Assembly: GCA_947359465.1 (NCBI GenBank)
Contig: OX375873.1
Location: 93,269,978-93,333,977 of the forward strand
Direction: 5' to 3'
DNA: 64,000 nt
Source of the DNA: Metellina segmentata
Taxonomy: Eukaryota; Arthropoda; Arachnida; Araneae; Tetragnathidae
The position numbers and the translations under genes are program-made. Numbering within the stretch: position 1 is the first letter of the stretch; each line of letters begins with the position of its first letter. Of this stretch, positions 34,366 through 44,990 are shown piece after piece. Under the pieces are notes generated by a model. The model did no database searches and had not been told where the DNA came from. It saw only the letters and a program-made list of their open reading frames with translations.

Positions 34366-35410
34366 ATATTTTATTTAAACTATTTTATTCATATTATATT
34401 TATTAATATTAGAAGGGTTACGCTTAAATCCATTCTATATGCTACATATTTCGTTGTCAAGTTGTAGTAAAATATTATTTTACTTTGCTTGACCTATTTA
34501 ATGGATGTTTTATTGTTTAAGTAATTTTATCATCAATGATGTTTTGACACCAGAAAAAATTACATGAAAAATATGAAAATATCTGGCAAAATTATAAAGG
34601 GTTCTTTGATAGATAAATAATTTGGAACCTAAAATAATTATTTATCTATCAAAGAACGTTAGTCCGGAAATGGAGCCTTTTTGGTGGGTAGAGAGCGCAG
34701 TCTGCAACATGGTTTCTGTGGAATAAGGTGTTACGGGTTCGCAACGGCATGCATCGTTACACGAATTCGATGGCAGATCTTTAAAAATGCAAGCGTGGAA
34801 TGACGTCTTTACAATTCAGCCATATCTTTTCGAAACACACACTATATTAAATTTTGTGACAATTTTTGTACGCCACCTGTCCCTCAAACCATAACGTTTG
34901 AATAAAGCCTTAAGGCTCCTTTCACAATTTTTTCAAAGTTGTGGGCAAATTCTATTTACTGTAAAACCACAAACTATCATACTATTATGAGATGTTTTCT
35001 TAGCTGACTAGCTTTGCATCGAAAAAAATTGAACACACACACTATCACTTTTTATTTATTTATTGTTCATAGTAGAGCACATTCAATCAAGACATTCCCC
35101 GGTGGAAATGTTAGGCAAATTCTCACAGGTAGGTCTTATTTATTCCACATTTAAGTTCGACATTGAAGAAACTGAGGTTTTCAAGCTGTTCTTTTTTTAC
35201 AGAAAATTCGCAAATACGAACCTATGAAGACAGTGAATAATCACTATTGCCACTGAAACGACTATATGGAGGTTCAGTGGAATTGATTCAACAAAATGGC
35301 CAGGTAATATTTTTTCAATATTGTTATTAATAATTTTTAATTTTACACGTTTTCTTAACTGCTATGAAAATTTCGTACTGAATTAATTTATATCCTATTA
35401 TATGAAAATT
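34366..35410. other. Intergenic, AT-rich
   Basis: Contains the perfect hairpin at 34601-34657; otherwise nothing recognised. Confidence 0.4.
34601..34657. repeat. Perfect 22-bp hairpin
   Basis: Positions 34601-34622 (beginning GTTCTTTGATAGATAAAT) and 34636-34657 are exact reverse complements with a 13-base loop. Confidence 0.9.
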
Positions 35411-35708
35411 GAGGAAGGGTTAGCTCAAATGGAAGAGTAATGGATTAGGTTGCTAGTTCGAAACTAGTTTCAATCAAAGACCGTCGTCTAAGCAATGGTT
35501 CGTGCACATTGAATTTGTCGAGGCCTCAAATATCCTTACGTTGGCTTGGTATAGAAGTTTGGAGAGTCACGTACCAGCTCAGATGTCAACCTCGGCATCT
35601 GACAGTGATTCAAAAGTACAAGGTGTAGTCCTCAGACCTTTCCCTTCGGTATTGATCACGAAGCTTCACCAACAGCACGTAGTGTTTCTTCAGTGCGATG
35701 TTAATTGA
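35411..35708 (+). repeat. SINE, copy 4, with A and B boxes
   Basis: Full-length plus-strand copy. A-box-like TAGCTCAAATGGAAGAG at 35421-35437; B-box-like AGTTCGAAACT at 35455-35465; then the family body (GGTTCGTGCACATTGAATTT, TACGTTGGCTTGGTATAGAA, GTTTGGAGAGTCACGTACCA) and a GATGTTAATT tail. The head derives from a tRNA; spacing and motifs suit an internal RNA polymerase III promoter. Confidence 0.8.
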
Positions 35709-35757
35709 ATGGACTGCTCGCCTACCTATATGAAAATTGGAAATTGGTAATTTTGTA

Positions 35758-35881
35758 ATTAATGTCGTACTAGAGCAACACTACGGGCATTTGACGACGG
35801 TCCGGGATCAATCCTTAAGGGAAAGATCCGAGGACAACACCTCGTAATTTTGAGCCACGGTCAGTTGACGAAGCAACACCT
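35758..35881 (-). repeat. SINE fragment, copy 5
   Basis: Inverted tail half of the family: TACTAGAGCAACACTACGGG, GACGACGGTCCGGGATCAAT, CTTAAGGGAAAGATCCGAGG. It lies 50 bp after copy 4, facing it tail to tail. Confidence 0.8.
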
Positions 35882-35892
35882 ATATGAAAAAT

Positions 35893-36050
35893 AGCTCAGG
35901 TGTCAGGCTTCGTACCTCGTTGAAAAATACCTCATCTTGTCTTTTTGTTGTGTTTCAAAATTAGGAGGTGTTGTCATCAGATCTTTCTCTTTGTACATGC
36001 CGTGTCGTTGTCAATAACCCCGTTATGTTGCCCTAGTATGATGTAAATTC
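35893..36050 (+). repeat. SINE fragment, copy 6
   Basis: Plus-strand tail half: AGCTCAGGTGTC, GTTTCAAAATTAGGAGGTGT, CCGTGTCGTTGTCAATAACC, GTTGCCCTAGTATGATG. A small insertion near 35915-35940 separates it from the family sequence. Confidence 0.65.
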
Positions 36051-36973
36051 AACCTTTCTAACTAAAATAGAAGATATGCAGTTCTATTTTTTTAAATACT
36101 CTGCTATCTTATGATTTATTCAATCAGCCACAAAAGCAAACTGATTGCATACTTTTCAATGCTATTAATCGCTTTTTCGTATTCGGATATTCCTTATTCG
36201 CAATATTTCGAGGATATATCGATGCGTATTTTATATCACTCATATATCGCAATGAAGCGTTCCGCTTCTAAGCCACGATTCCCAAGCGTGGCAACAGTTG
36301 GCGCAATGAAGATGGAATTTTACATCGCCAAATCCCAGACGGCCTCGCATCAATAATGTCACTTGCCCCTCAGGGAGCCGTAACGGCAGCCAAGAAAACC
36401 CGGCATCGGTATCATCAAGACGTGAAACACGACCTACTTGGCGACGTAACTTAGAGTCGCTATCGGCATAACAAAGACGTTGGACGGACGCAGCGAAGGA
36501 TACATGAGGCATAAAATTCCCATCCTCTTGAACCTAGGGGCCATAACGGCACCCTGGAAGGCCGTTGGTGACAAAAGAGATGACAGTTTGGGAAGAAATA
36601 ACATTACTCTCTGCTTCAAAAGGAGATGAGGGAAAGACCGTACAGGACCAGACCCAGGCTTGTCAAAATAATTTTGTCTGGGAATATTTTCTTTTATTAC
36701 TGAAGGAGATTTTTTACGATGTATGGGAATAGATTTAGATTTTGGTATAGCATCTAAATTACGTTAATTTTCTATTTCATTTCGAGAAACATCAAAGGCA
36801 TGTAAGCTGCGCATCTAATGTATTATTTCGCAAATCTACATAAATATATTTTACTAACCTAAGCGAGGAACAGAAATGAGACATTTGTGTCGTGACGAAT
36901 GACAAAAGGGATTATGAATCATTAAAAATGAATCGCTTACGGGATGGATTCATTTACCAATTTACTGCTTCAT
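36051..36973. other. Intergenic with a GC-richer patch at 36240-36660
   Basis: The patch stands out from its surroundings. It contains GGGAGCCGTAACGGCAGCCA (near 36375) and a related GGGGCCATAACGGCACCCTG (near 36537). Open frames on both strands are broken and match no family I know. It could be a decayed exon or a foreign piece. Confidence 0.35.
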
Positions 36974-37419
36974 TTAAATCTTCAAGTGTTTTTGATGAGA
37001 TACCTCGTCTATAGTGTGTCAATTTTGCAATGACGAAATATGTCGAATTTTTTTATGTTGACGATATCAAAATTTGGTCAGTTTTGCTAATTGCTCGTCA
37101 AGAAATCTACCAGGAGGATGAACCCTAAAACTGGTCCAGAAGATATATTTCGTTCGTCAAGACCTTGCCAATTTTGCTAATTACCAGCTATCTCTTCGTC
37201 ACGTTAGTGCCCGTTTTTTGTTGATGACGAAATCAGTATCTGGTCAGTTTCTTATTTCTGATTTTAAATATGTCGTCCATCAATACCTGGTCAGTTTTTT
37301 CATTAAGGACGAAGTATCTCGTCCATCATACAGTCAATTTTATAAAGGACGAGATAACAATCTGGTCAGTTTAATTTTGTTAATTACTATGTACTTCGTC
37401 GAGACAACCACCAAGAGTG
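36974..37419. repeat. TTAA palindromic repeat, copy 9 (compound)
   Basis: Left end TTAAATCTTCAAGTGTTTTT at 36974 and right end GACAACCACCAAGAGTGTAA at 37419. A second inner right end (CTACCAGGAGGATGAACCC, about 37109) shows two elements joined. Seven or more modules of the GACGARRTATCTCGTCCATC / TCTGGTCAGTTT type lie between. Confidence 0.75.
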
Positions 37420-38343
37420 TAAAATGTGAGGGATTTGTGATATGTTGCTGAGAAATATTGCTGAAAATTCACGGGAAGTTCTCGCCACTCTAATGAAAAT
37501 CTTCAACACTCTGATGTCATCAAGCAATCAGATTTCTAGAAGACTGAAATCAGCGCAGAAAAGAAAATACCAGCGAACGTGCAATTATATTCAGTCAAAA
37601 AATAATACCAAAAAGCATCTAGTACAAAGGAAGAAGATGTAATTGAAGCTGAAATAATTATGGTAACATGACTGAGATATGAACATCTTGCCTTGCCAGT
37701 TTAATTTCATTTTAGATATCGAATGTGCCGATCGATGCTTATGTGTGCTATAAATAGATTAAAATAAAGTACTTACGACAAATAATGACTATGCCATCAG
37801 ATGACTTTAAGGAAATTAAGAAAATAATGGAGGAGAGAGGTACTAGTTGTTGAAAGATCAAAGGTTGTACATTACCGTTTATGCAAATTAAATAAGGTAG
37901 TCCAGTAATCACTCAATTAATTTATTATAATTTAGTTAACTGGACGCTATTTTACAATTACAGTTACGCTCGCAATGTATGTGGTTTTTTTGTTTCTCTG
38001 AACAGAAAGTAAATGACAAATTAGGACTTTTATCTTGATCTCTAGATGAACTGTACAAACCCCCAATTGCAGTGTATCAATGTACTGAACTTTCTCATAT
38101 CAGAGACACGTTCAATCGTCAGGCGTTTTAAAATTACATTTAAAAATTAATGCTACAGAGACTACTTCTGTTTCAAAACACAAAACAATTTGAGCAATAT
38201 TTCTATACTTTAAAGCAATTACTTTCATATGATGTGCATCGGCATTATAATGTGCCACAAAAATAACACTGACGCATCTAATAATAATTTTGTAAATTAA
38301 TCAAAATTGTATTGGAAACTGAAATTATAGTCCTTCAATTGAA
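37420..38343. other. Intergenic, nothing recognised
   Basis: A Lys-rich plus-strand frame at 37442-37642 shows no known motif. Confidence 0.4.
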
Positions 38344-38590
38344 AGAGACAGCATGTAGGCGGAGTCTCTGTCCTAAGATCTCCCATGGGTAAATTATGTT
38401 TGCTTGTGAATCGACTTTGTCGATTGGCTATCGAAGCAGAAACATGCGTTTGTAATAATCACTTTAACCAATCTATAATTTAGGATTCACGTTTTTTCCC
38501 CTTACCACGTGACAGGTCAAATCGAGCGACCGGGAGAAATAAATTAAAGCTGAGCGCGCAAATGCTCCGTCTACTTCATTGGAAGATCGA
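38344..38590 (+). repeat. Dispersed repeat, uninterrupted copy
   Basis: Shares with 38697-39590: GCATGT(A/G)GGCGGAGTC, AGATCTC, GGGTAAAT, GTGAATCG, then CACTTTAACCAATC, TTTTCCCCTTACCACGTGA and GCTGAGCGCGCAAATGCTCC...CATT. It serves as a partial empty-site reference for the insertion at 38796. Confidence 0.6.
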
Positions 38591-38696
38591 TGATTAAAAT
38601 ACTCTTGCGTGTTTTATATACAACGTATATAAACGTTCGTTCGTTCCTTCGTTTATATACAAAGTATATAAACGACGTATGGATGCATCGAGTGAA
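38591..38696. repeat. Two nested near-palindromes around CGTTTATATAC
   Basis: TATATACAACGTATATA (about 38617-38633) and CGTTTATATACAAAGTATATAAACG (38651-38675) are near-perfect palindromes separated by a GTTCGTTCGTTCCTTC run. Confidence 0.7.
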
Positions 38697-39590
38697 ATAG
38701 GCAGAGCATGTGGGCGGAGTCGGTGTCGAGAGATCTCAGAAGGGTAAATCACGTGGATACTATGAATCGTATTAGGCGGATTGGGTAGAGCAGACTGGGG
38801 ATGCGACATCGATGTCGTTGTCTTCAAAACATCGATTTCGTTGTCTTTAAAACATCGATGTTTTATAAACATCTACGATGTATTGGGGCCGATGTTTTTT
38901 TTAACATTGATGTTTGTACTTGTCGATGTTTTATTTTTAAATGCAAAAAGTACCATTATAAAAATTAAAAAATAACCAAGTAGCATAATTTTCATAATCA
39001 GTAAATTGAACATACTTTTAGACCAAAGTGACCATGGTTGAAGGGTCTGAAAAGGATGAGGCTAAAAGGGGGACCCCCAGCAACGAAACAATAGGGATGT
39101 GACATCGATGTTGATATTTTCAAAACATCGATGTTTTTTAAAGAAAACAATAGATAGATTGGTGCCGATGTTTGCTTAACATCGATGTTTTTACGCTATC
39201 GATGTTGTATTTTTGAACCAGTACTAAACCAGTTTTAAAAAATGGAGAAAAAAAAGTTTAAATACATCGATGGTTTTGAGGCTATGTATTTTTAAAATCG
39301 ATGTTTCGGTATTGAACACAGATGTTTGAAACATCCATGTTTTGCTGTCGATGTCGCATCCCTAGCTCAGACAAGGTACTTTTAATCTCGTTGGATAAAC
39401 ACTATTTAACCAATCAATGAATTGTTCTACTTTGAAATCCATGCTTTTCCCACAATCACGTGATATATCTTCAATCAAGCGTTTTTCAGAAACAACATGG
39501 AGCTGAGCACACATACTCCATTTATTTCATTTTCAATGTCGATGTAATGCCTATGCGGGCGTCGTATATTTTGTCGCATGCTGCTTCAGT
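38697..39590 (+). repeat. Dispersed repeat, second copy, split by an insertion
   Basis: The left part (38697-38795) and right part (39365-39590, beginning with GCTCAGAC) together match the copy at 38344-38590. The 569 bp between them is the CATCGATG-rich element. Confidence 0.55.
38796..39364. mobile_element. CATCGATG-rich hAT-like MITE
   Basis: Left end TGGGGATGCGACATCGATGT; inverted right end TAGGGATGCGACATCGACAG. The flanks GAGCAGAC and GCTCAGAC agree at 6 of 8 positions, consistent with a decayed 8-bp TSD. About nine (A)ACATCGATGTTTT motifs lie inside, alone or paired. A second internal left end (TAGGGATGTGACATCGATGT, about 39093) suggests a partial tandem duplication. Confidence 0.7.
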
Positions 39591-40378
39591 GTGTGGCCAA
39601 GCATAAACATCGCTTTGGTCATTCAGGGCAATTTCGCTTTTTTGGGGTTCATTTTCAACTCAAAGGCTAAAATTAATGTACAGTGTACCTTTGAGGGTAA
39701 GTAAACAATGCCGAATCTAGTTGATTTATAAAGTTGTTTGAAGATGAAAATTAGTTTTCTTCGGTTCCAATCGCAGCTTTGCCAGTTACGGTTGCTAACG
39801 TTACGCAACTGTTCATAGTACACGCATGGCAGAACGTCTAAAGACTGAAATTTTACAATTATGCCCCTTTTATTTGATCAAAGAATATTTTTTCTCCACA
39901 TTTTTCGAACTAACTTACGCTTGAAAAATGTAGTTTCGATGAGTTCCATGGCGTAATGGTTTTATTTGATCAAAGTATGTTTTTTTCTCCACATTCTTCG
40001 ATCTGACTTACGCTTGAAAAATGTAGTTTCGATGAGTTCCATGGCGTAATGGTTTTATATGTTCAAGCTGCTGCTGCTGACAAGCTGAATTCACTAATTA
40101 GTAGTCTCGGAGTGCACGGGTAGTCCCAATGGTGTTCACCTTAGTGTGGCAACGTATAATTGAGACTAGGTACGCACTCAATTCAATTAAATATTTAACT
40201 TTTGACATTTCATTTTTGATTCCAAATTTGATTAGTAGTGTTACCTACCCGTGACTAACCAAAATGCAGACACATTAGTTAAAAAGAGTGAATTGAACTT
40301 GAATTGGCAATCACGCTGTGCAAGTAAAGTAAGTTCGTAATAAGATGCCACTCAGACTTTAATTTTTTAAACCACGTA
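39591..40378. other. Intergenic, with a tandem duplication
   Basis: No gene recognised; holds the 93-bp duplication at 39868-40054. Confidence 0.4.
39868..40054 (+). repeat. 93-bp tandem duplication
   Basis: TTTATTTGATCAAAG begins at 39868 and 39961; both units contain TCCACATT(T/C)TTCGA, CTTACGCTTGAAAAATGTAG and TTCCATGGCGTAATGG. Confidence 0.9.
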
Positions 40379-41236
40379 GTTACATTCTTCAACTCGAGAA
40401 CGAATTAGCCTAGCTATTTTGTTTGTTTACGTTAACATTTGAAGTCATTATTTGTCAGTAACCATGTTTAAAAACAATCGATCGGCCCGCCAGCTGTGAA
40501 ATAAGAGCCGTTATCAAATTTTTGAATGCGAGAAATGTTCAACCTTGTGAAATTCATCGTCAAATAAGTGAAACTTACGGAGAGAACGCGATGATTGAAG
40601 GTATGGTGCCAAAGTGGGTTAGGATGTTTAACGAAGGAAGGGAAAATGTTCGCGACGAGGAGCGCAGTGGACGCCCGTCGTTGATCAACGAAGAATTGGA
40701 GCAATTCATCGACGACATAATTCGTTCCACTATACGAATCACGATTACTCATTTCTCACTGAATTTTCAAAACATTTCAAGATCTTTACTATACAAAATT
40801 GTGACTGAACATTTGCACTACAGTAAATTCTGTTAGCGATGGGTACCGAAAACACTAATGGACGTTCAAAAACGGATACGCATTTGAACAGCCTTGGAGT
40901 TTTTGCAACGTTATGCGACAGAAGGAAATCATTTTTTTTAAAGGACTGTCATAGGCGATGAAACTTGGATTTGTTACGAGAAATCTGAAACGAAACGCGA
41001 CAGTCACTGGAATGGCGGCATACTGGATCCTCGAAACCCAAGAAAGCAAAGCTACCTCTTTCTAAAAAAAAAATCACGTGCATCGTGTTTTGGGACTGTC
41101 AAAGGAATTATATTAGCTTATTTCACAGCTGGCGGGCCGATCGATTGTTTTAAACATGATTACCGACAAACAATGACTTCAAACGTAAACAAACAAAATG
41201 GCTAGGCTAATTCGTTCTAAAGTTGATGGATGTAAC
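40379..41236 (+). mobile_element. Mariner with 5' end inverted onto its 3' side
   Basis: Arms of about 125 bp, 40379-40504 and 41117-41236, are inverted copies. Both begin GTTACAT at the outside, next to TA, and run inward through GAACGAATTAGCCTAGC, TTTTGTTTGTTTACG and GATCGGCCCGCCAGCTGTGA. In the right arm, read inverted, the start codon and first codons of the transposase are in frame (ATGTTTAAAACAATCGATCG). So the right arm is a copy of the element's 5' end including the gene start. The 3' half of the gene and the original 3' end are absent. Confidence 0.8.
40464..41110 (+). pseudogene. Mariner transposase, 3' half missing
   Basis: SETMAR-type mariner transposase. Start ATG at 40464 (an extra A in an A-run shifts the first codons out of frame; the right inverted arm keeps the unshifted version). 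N-terminal helix-turn-helix: FLNARNVQPCEIHRQI, then YGENAMIEGMVPKWVRMFNEGR and DEERSGRPS. After a stop near 40834 the reading continues RWVPKTL, then VIGDETWICYE with the first catalytic Asp (about 40950-40985), and SCFGTVKGI just before the right arm. The second and third catalytic residues are not present. Confidence 0.8.
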
Positions 41237-41518
41237 TACGCATGCGCGACCTTCGTGCTGTCAGCTGCGAGGGAGATATGCGCAAACGGTACTTACTATC
41301 TGGATCAGCTTTGTATTTTTAGATTAACGATACTTTGGGACAAAATAGAAATTCCTTTCTCCTTCGTACTCTAATTTTAAAACAGAGAGGAGCTTCGAAA
41401 AGTGTGACCACTATGTCGAGTAGTAATCACGCGAGTGTTGTATGGAAAATTGACTTGGTTCGCCGATTTTGCATTTCGTCGTGCGCAAAAAAAGGGAAAG
41501 AGAGCGTTTATTGCAGAC

Positions 41519-41521
41519 ACA

Positions 41522-41594
<73 letters not shown>
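41519..41594. repeat. (CA)n(TA)n microsatellite, left part of insertion tract
   Basis: Roughly ten CA units followed by about 25 TA units, ending at the first DD41D element. TA runs recur at 43096-43109, 44614-44617 and 48070-48124, between and after the three inserted elements. Confidence 0.95.
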
Positions 41595-41597
<3 letters not shown>

Positions 41598-43095
41598 GGT
41601 GGTCCCGAATTCATGGTACAAACTTTAATGGTAGGTACAGGACATTGTAACAATGATTTATTGTATAGGAATGTATAGTCGCAAGGTACGCGGTGAGGCG
41701 TAAACAGGGGAAATAAAAGGAAAGAGAAATGGAGTGATCGGTTGGTATCATTGCCGGTAGAGGGCAGTAGATGTCTAGCCGCTGTTGAACATGATGCATC
41801 GCAGTAGGGAAAAGCGCCATTCACAATTGTGCTGCCGTAGACGATGGGTGACTTTACGTATGCAGAAAAAGCAGACATGCATTACATGTACGGCCGTGCA
41901 AATGGTAACGGCAGAGCTGCGTTACGAATGTATCGCGCGGAGTATCCTGATCGACGAATGCCGGATCATAGAATTTTTCAACGGTTACATCGTCAACTTT
42001 GTGAAACAGGTGCGTTCGACGTCAACAGACATGGCGCTGGTCGAGTAAGAGCTGTACGCACTCCAAGGCTGGAAGAAAGCATCTTGAACACTGTGGCTGA
42101 TAGACCCGAGTCAAGCACAAGAACTGTTGCGCGTGACGTAGGTGTGAGTCATCAGACTATATGCAGTGTTAAACGAAAATCGCTTACACCCCTTCCATTT
42201 TCAGAAAGTACAAGCATTGAATCCGGCAGATTATCCTCGCCGCGTGAACTTCTGCCTGTGGGTGATGCAGCAATGTGCGTTGCAGCCGGATTTCGTAGAT
42301 TATGTGCTATTTACAGATGAAGCGACATTTTCACGCGAGGGTGTCTTTAATGCGCACAATTCCCATGTGTGGGCAACCGATAATCCACATGCAACGCGTC
42401 GACATGCGTTTCAACAACGTTTCAGTATTAATGTGTGGGCTGGAATTGTGAACGACTTTTTGATTGGCCCATACTTACTACCCACGCGGCTCACTGGCGG
42501 AAGCTATCTTATTTTTCTGAAAGAAGTGTTACCACAACTGCTGCATGATGTTCCGATCGCCATTCGTAACCGCATGTGGTTTCAGCACGATGGGGCGCCA
42601 GCACACTTCAGCATTGATGTACGGAATTACCTGAATGCCACGTTTGGTACTCGATGGATTGGGCGTGGTGGACCAGTCCCTTGGCCACCCCGATCTCCCG
42701 ATTTATCGAGCCTCGATTACTTTTTATGGGGACATCTAAAGCATCTTGTTTATGAGACTCCAGTTGACTCAGATGAGGATCTCGTCGCTCGCTTATCTGT
42801 AGCTGCTGCAGGTGTGCGTGAAATACCAGGCATCTTTGAACGTGTACGCCAATCGCTCCACCGACGCTGTCAAGCATGTATCGATACTGGTGGACGCAAT
42901 TTTGAACAATTACTGTAAACATGACACTTGTCAACAACGCTTTCAATAAAATCTTTGTTTTTCCTTTCGGCCGTTATTTCCCCTGTTTTCGCCTCACCGC
43001 GTCACTTGCGACTATACATTCCTATACAATAAATCATTGTTACAATGTCCTGTACCTACCATTAAAGTTTGTACCATGAATTCGGGACCACCCTG
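41595..43095 (+). mobile_element. DD41D mariner-type element, copy A
   Basis: 1501 bp, ends CAGGGTGGTCCCGAATTC and its reverse complement, TA on both sides. The inverted repeats run inward about 113 bp almost without mismatch, then diverge. One transposase gene on the plus strand, broken by one frameshift. Nearly identical to copy B, which lies 14 bp away in the same orientation. Confidence 0.95.
41844..42921 (+). pseudogene. DD41D transposase, copy A, 2-bp deletion
   Basis: Cut-and-paste transposase of a Tc1/mariner lineage with DD41D spacing (rosa/visitor-type). ATG at 41844. Residues 1-110 form the paired helix-turn-helix DNA-binding region (YAEKADMHYMYGRAN, VARDVGVSHQT). First catalytic Asp in FTDEATF (residue 159), second in FQHDGAPAH (250), third in SPDLSSLDYF (292), with 41 residues between the last two. 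Relative to copy B, two bases (AG) are missing at about 42165, splitting the frame after residue 107. Ends with TAA after ETLL-like GRNFEQLL; intact length would be 358 residues. Confidence 0.92.
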
Positions 43096-43109
43096 TATAT
43101 ATATATATA
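43096..43109. repeat. (TA)7 between the two DD41D copies
   Basis: Fourteen bases of alternating TA separate the facing ends of copies A and B, supplying both TA target duplications. Confidence 0.95.
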
Positions 43110-44613
43110 CAGGGTGGTCCCGAATTCATGGTACAAACTTTAATGGTAGGTACAGGACATTGTAACAATGATTTATTGTATAGGAATGTATAGTCGCAAG
43201 TGACGCGGTGAGGCGTAAACAGGGGAAATAAAAGGAAAGAGAAATGGAGTGATCGGTTGGTATCATTGCCGGTAGAGGGCAGTAGATGTCTAGCCGCTGT
43301 TGAACATGATGCATCGCAGTAGGGAAAAGCGCCATTCACAATTGTGCTGCCGTAGACGATGGGTGACTTTACGTATGCAGAAAAAGCAGACATGCATTAC
43401 ATGTACGGCCGTGCAAATGGTAACGGCAGAGCTGCGTTACGAATGTATCGCGCGGAGTATCCTGATCGACGAATGCCGGATCATAGAATTTTTCAACGGT
43501 TACATCGTCAACTTTGTGAAACAGGTGCGTTCGACGTCAACAGACATGGCGCTGGTCGAGTAAGAGCTGTACGCACTCCAAGGCTGGAAGAAAGCATCTT
43601 GAACATTGTGGCTGATAGACCCGAGTCAAGCACAAGAACTGTTGCGCGTGACGTAGGTGTGAGTCATCAGACTGTATGCAGAGTGTTAAACGAAAATCGC
43701 TTACACCCCTTCCATTTTCAGAAAGTACAAGCATTGAATCCGGCAGATTATCCTCGCCGCGTGAACTTCTGCCTGTGGGTGATGCAGCAATGTGCGTTGC
43801 AGCCGGATTTCGTAGATTATGTGCTATTTACAGATGAAGCGACATTTTCACGCGAGGGTGTATTTAATGCGCACAATTTCCCATGTGTGGGCAACCGATA
43901 ATCCACATGCAACGCGTCGACATGCGTTTCAACAACGTTTCAGTATTAATGTGTGGGCTGGTATTGTGAACGACTTTTTGATTGGCCCATACTTACTACC
44001 CACGCGGCTCACTGGCGGAAGCTATCTTATTTTTCTGAAAGAAGTGTTACCACAACTGCTGCATGATGTTCCGATCGCCATTCGTAACCGCATGTGGTTT
44101 CAGCACGATGGGGCGCCAGCACACTTCAGCATTGATGTACGGAATTACCTGAATGCCACGTTTGGTACTCGATGGATTGGGCGTGGTGGACCAGTCCCTT
44201 GGCCACCCCGATCTCCCGATTTATCGAGCCTCGATTACTTTTTATGGGGACATCTAAAGCATCTTGTTTATGAGACTCCAGTTGACTCAGATGAGGATCT
44301 CGTCGCTCGCTTATCTGTAGCTGCTGCAGGTGTGCGTGAAATACCAGGCATCTTTGAACGTGTACGCCAATCGCTCCACCGACGCTGTCAAGCATGTATC
44401 GATACTGGTGGACGCAATTTTGAACAATTACTGTAAACATGACACTTGTCAACAACGCTTTCAATAAAATCTTTGTTTTTCCTTTCGGCCGTTATTTCCC
44501 CTGTTTTCGCCTCACCGCGTCACTTGCGACTATACATTCCTATACAATAAATCATTGTTACAATGTCCTGTACCTACCATTAAAGTTTGTACCATGAATT
44601 CGGGACCACCCTG
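43110..44613 (+). mobile_element. DD41D mariner-type element, copy B
   Basis: 1504 bp, same ends as copy A. By eye I count about six differences from copy A over the whole length, three of them indels or a two-base swap, so the copies are very recent. TA precedes it and follows it, and the LTR retrotransposon begins four bases later. Confidence 0.95.
43359..44439 (+). pseudogene. DD41D transposase, copy B, 1-bp insertion
   Basis: Same gene as in copy A, with the helix-turn-helix region and codons 1-173 intact, including the first catalytic Asp (FTDEATF). One extra T in AATTTCCC at about 43878 (copy A has AATTCCC) shifts the frame after AHN. The frame with the second and third catalytic Asp then runs to the stop at 44437-44439. 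The lesion lies where copy A is intact, and the reverse holds for copy A's lesion, so an intact parent existed recently. Confidence 0.92.
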
Positions 44614-44617
44614 TATA

Positions 44618-44895
44618 TGTAAGATTCGTGTTGTTCTGTTTGGTAAGGTCTATATTAAAGACTTCGAATCTTACAGCACATTGACATTTAATGAATAAAT
44701 ATATACAATTATTATGTACAGTTGAGTTATATTTCAATAAAGTTCCGTCATTATCGGCAGCAGTCGTCTCTGCTCGGAAAAAATACGTCAGCTCTCAATG
44801 GCGTCCAGGGGAAAAAGTGTCTGTTCTATTAATTTTCTCGTAACTGAATACCAGAATGTGAATGGCTCGTGACAGTCTTGCCTTGCATTCCTACA
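44618..44895 (-). repeat. 3' LTR
   Basis: 278 bp. On the coding strand its last part contains TGTAAGATTCG (44675-44665) and, at the very end, CGAATCTTACA (44628-44618): an 11-bp perfect inverted repeat that would fold the LTR terminus into a hairpin. Confidence 0.95.
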
Positions 44896-44990
44896 ATCGG
44901 CCATCCTGATGATCTTTCGTCCTCGAAAGGAACACGACAAACCTAAAAAAAAAACCACAAAACAGTATCTGGGAATACATTGATTCAGTA

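Noticed and set aside
40468..40752. Minus-strand frame over the mariner 5' end
   Set aside because: Lies opposite recognisable helix-turn-helix codons on the plus strand.
41335..41678. Several frames with Tyr-Ile repeats around 41.5 kb and 48.0 kb
   Set aside because: They translate the TA microsatellite and cross into transposon ends.
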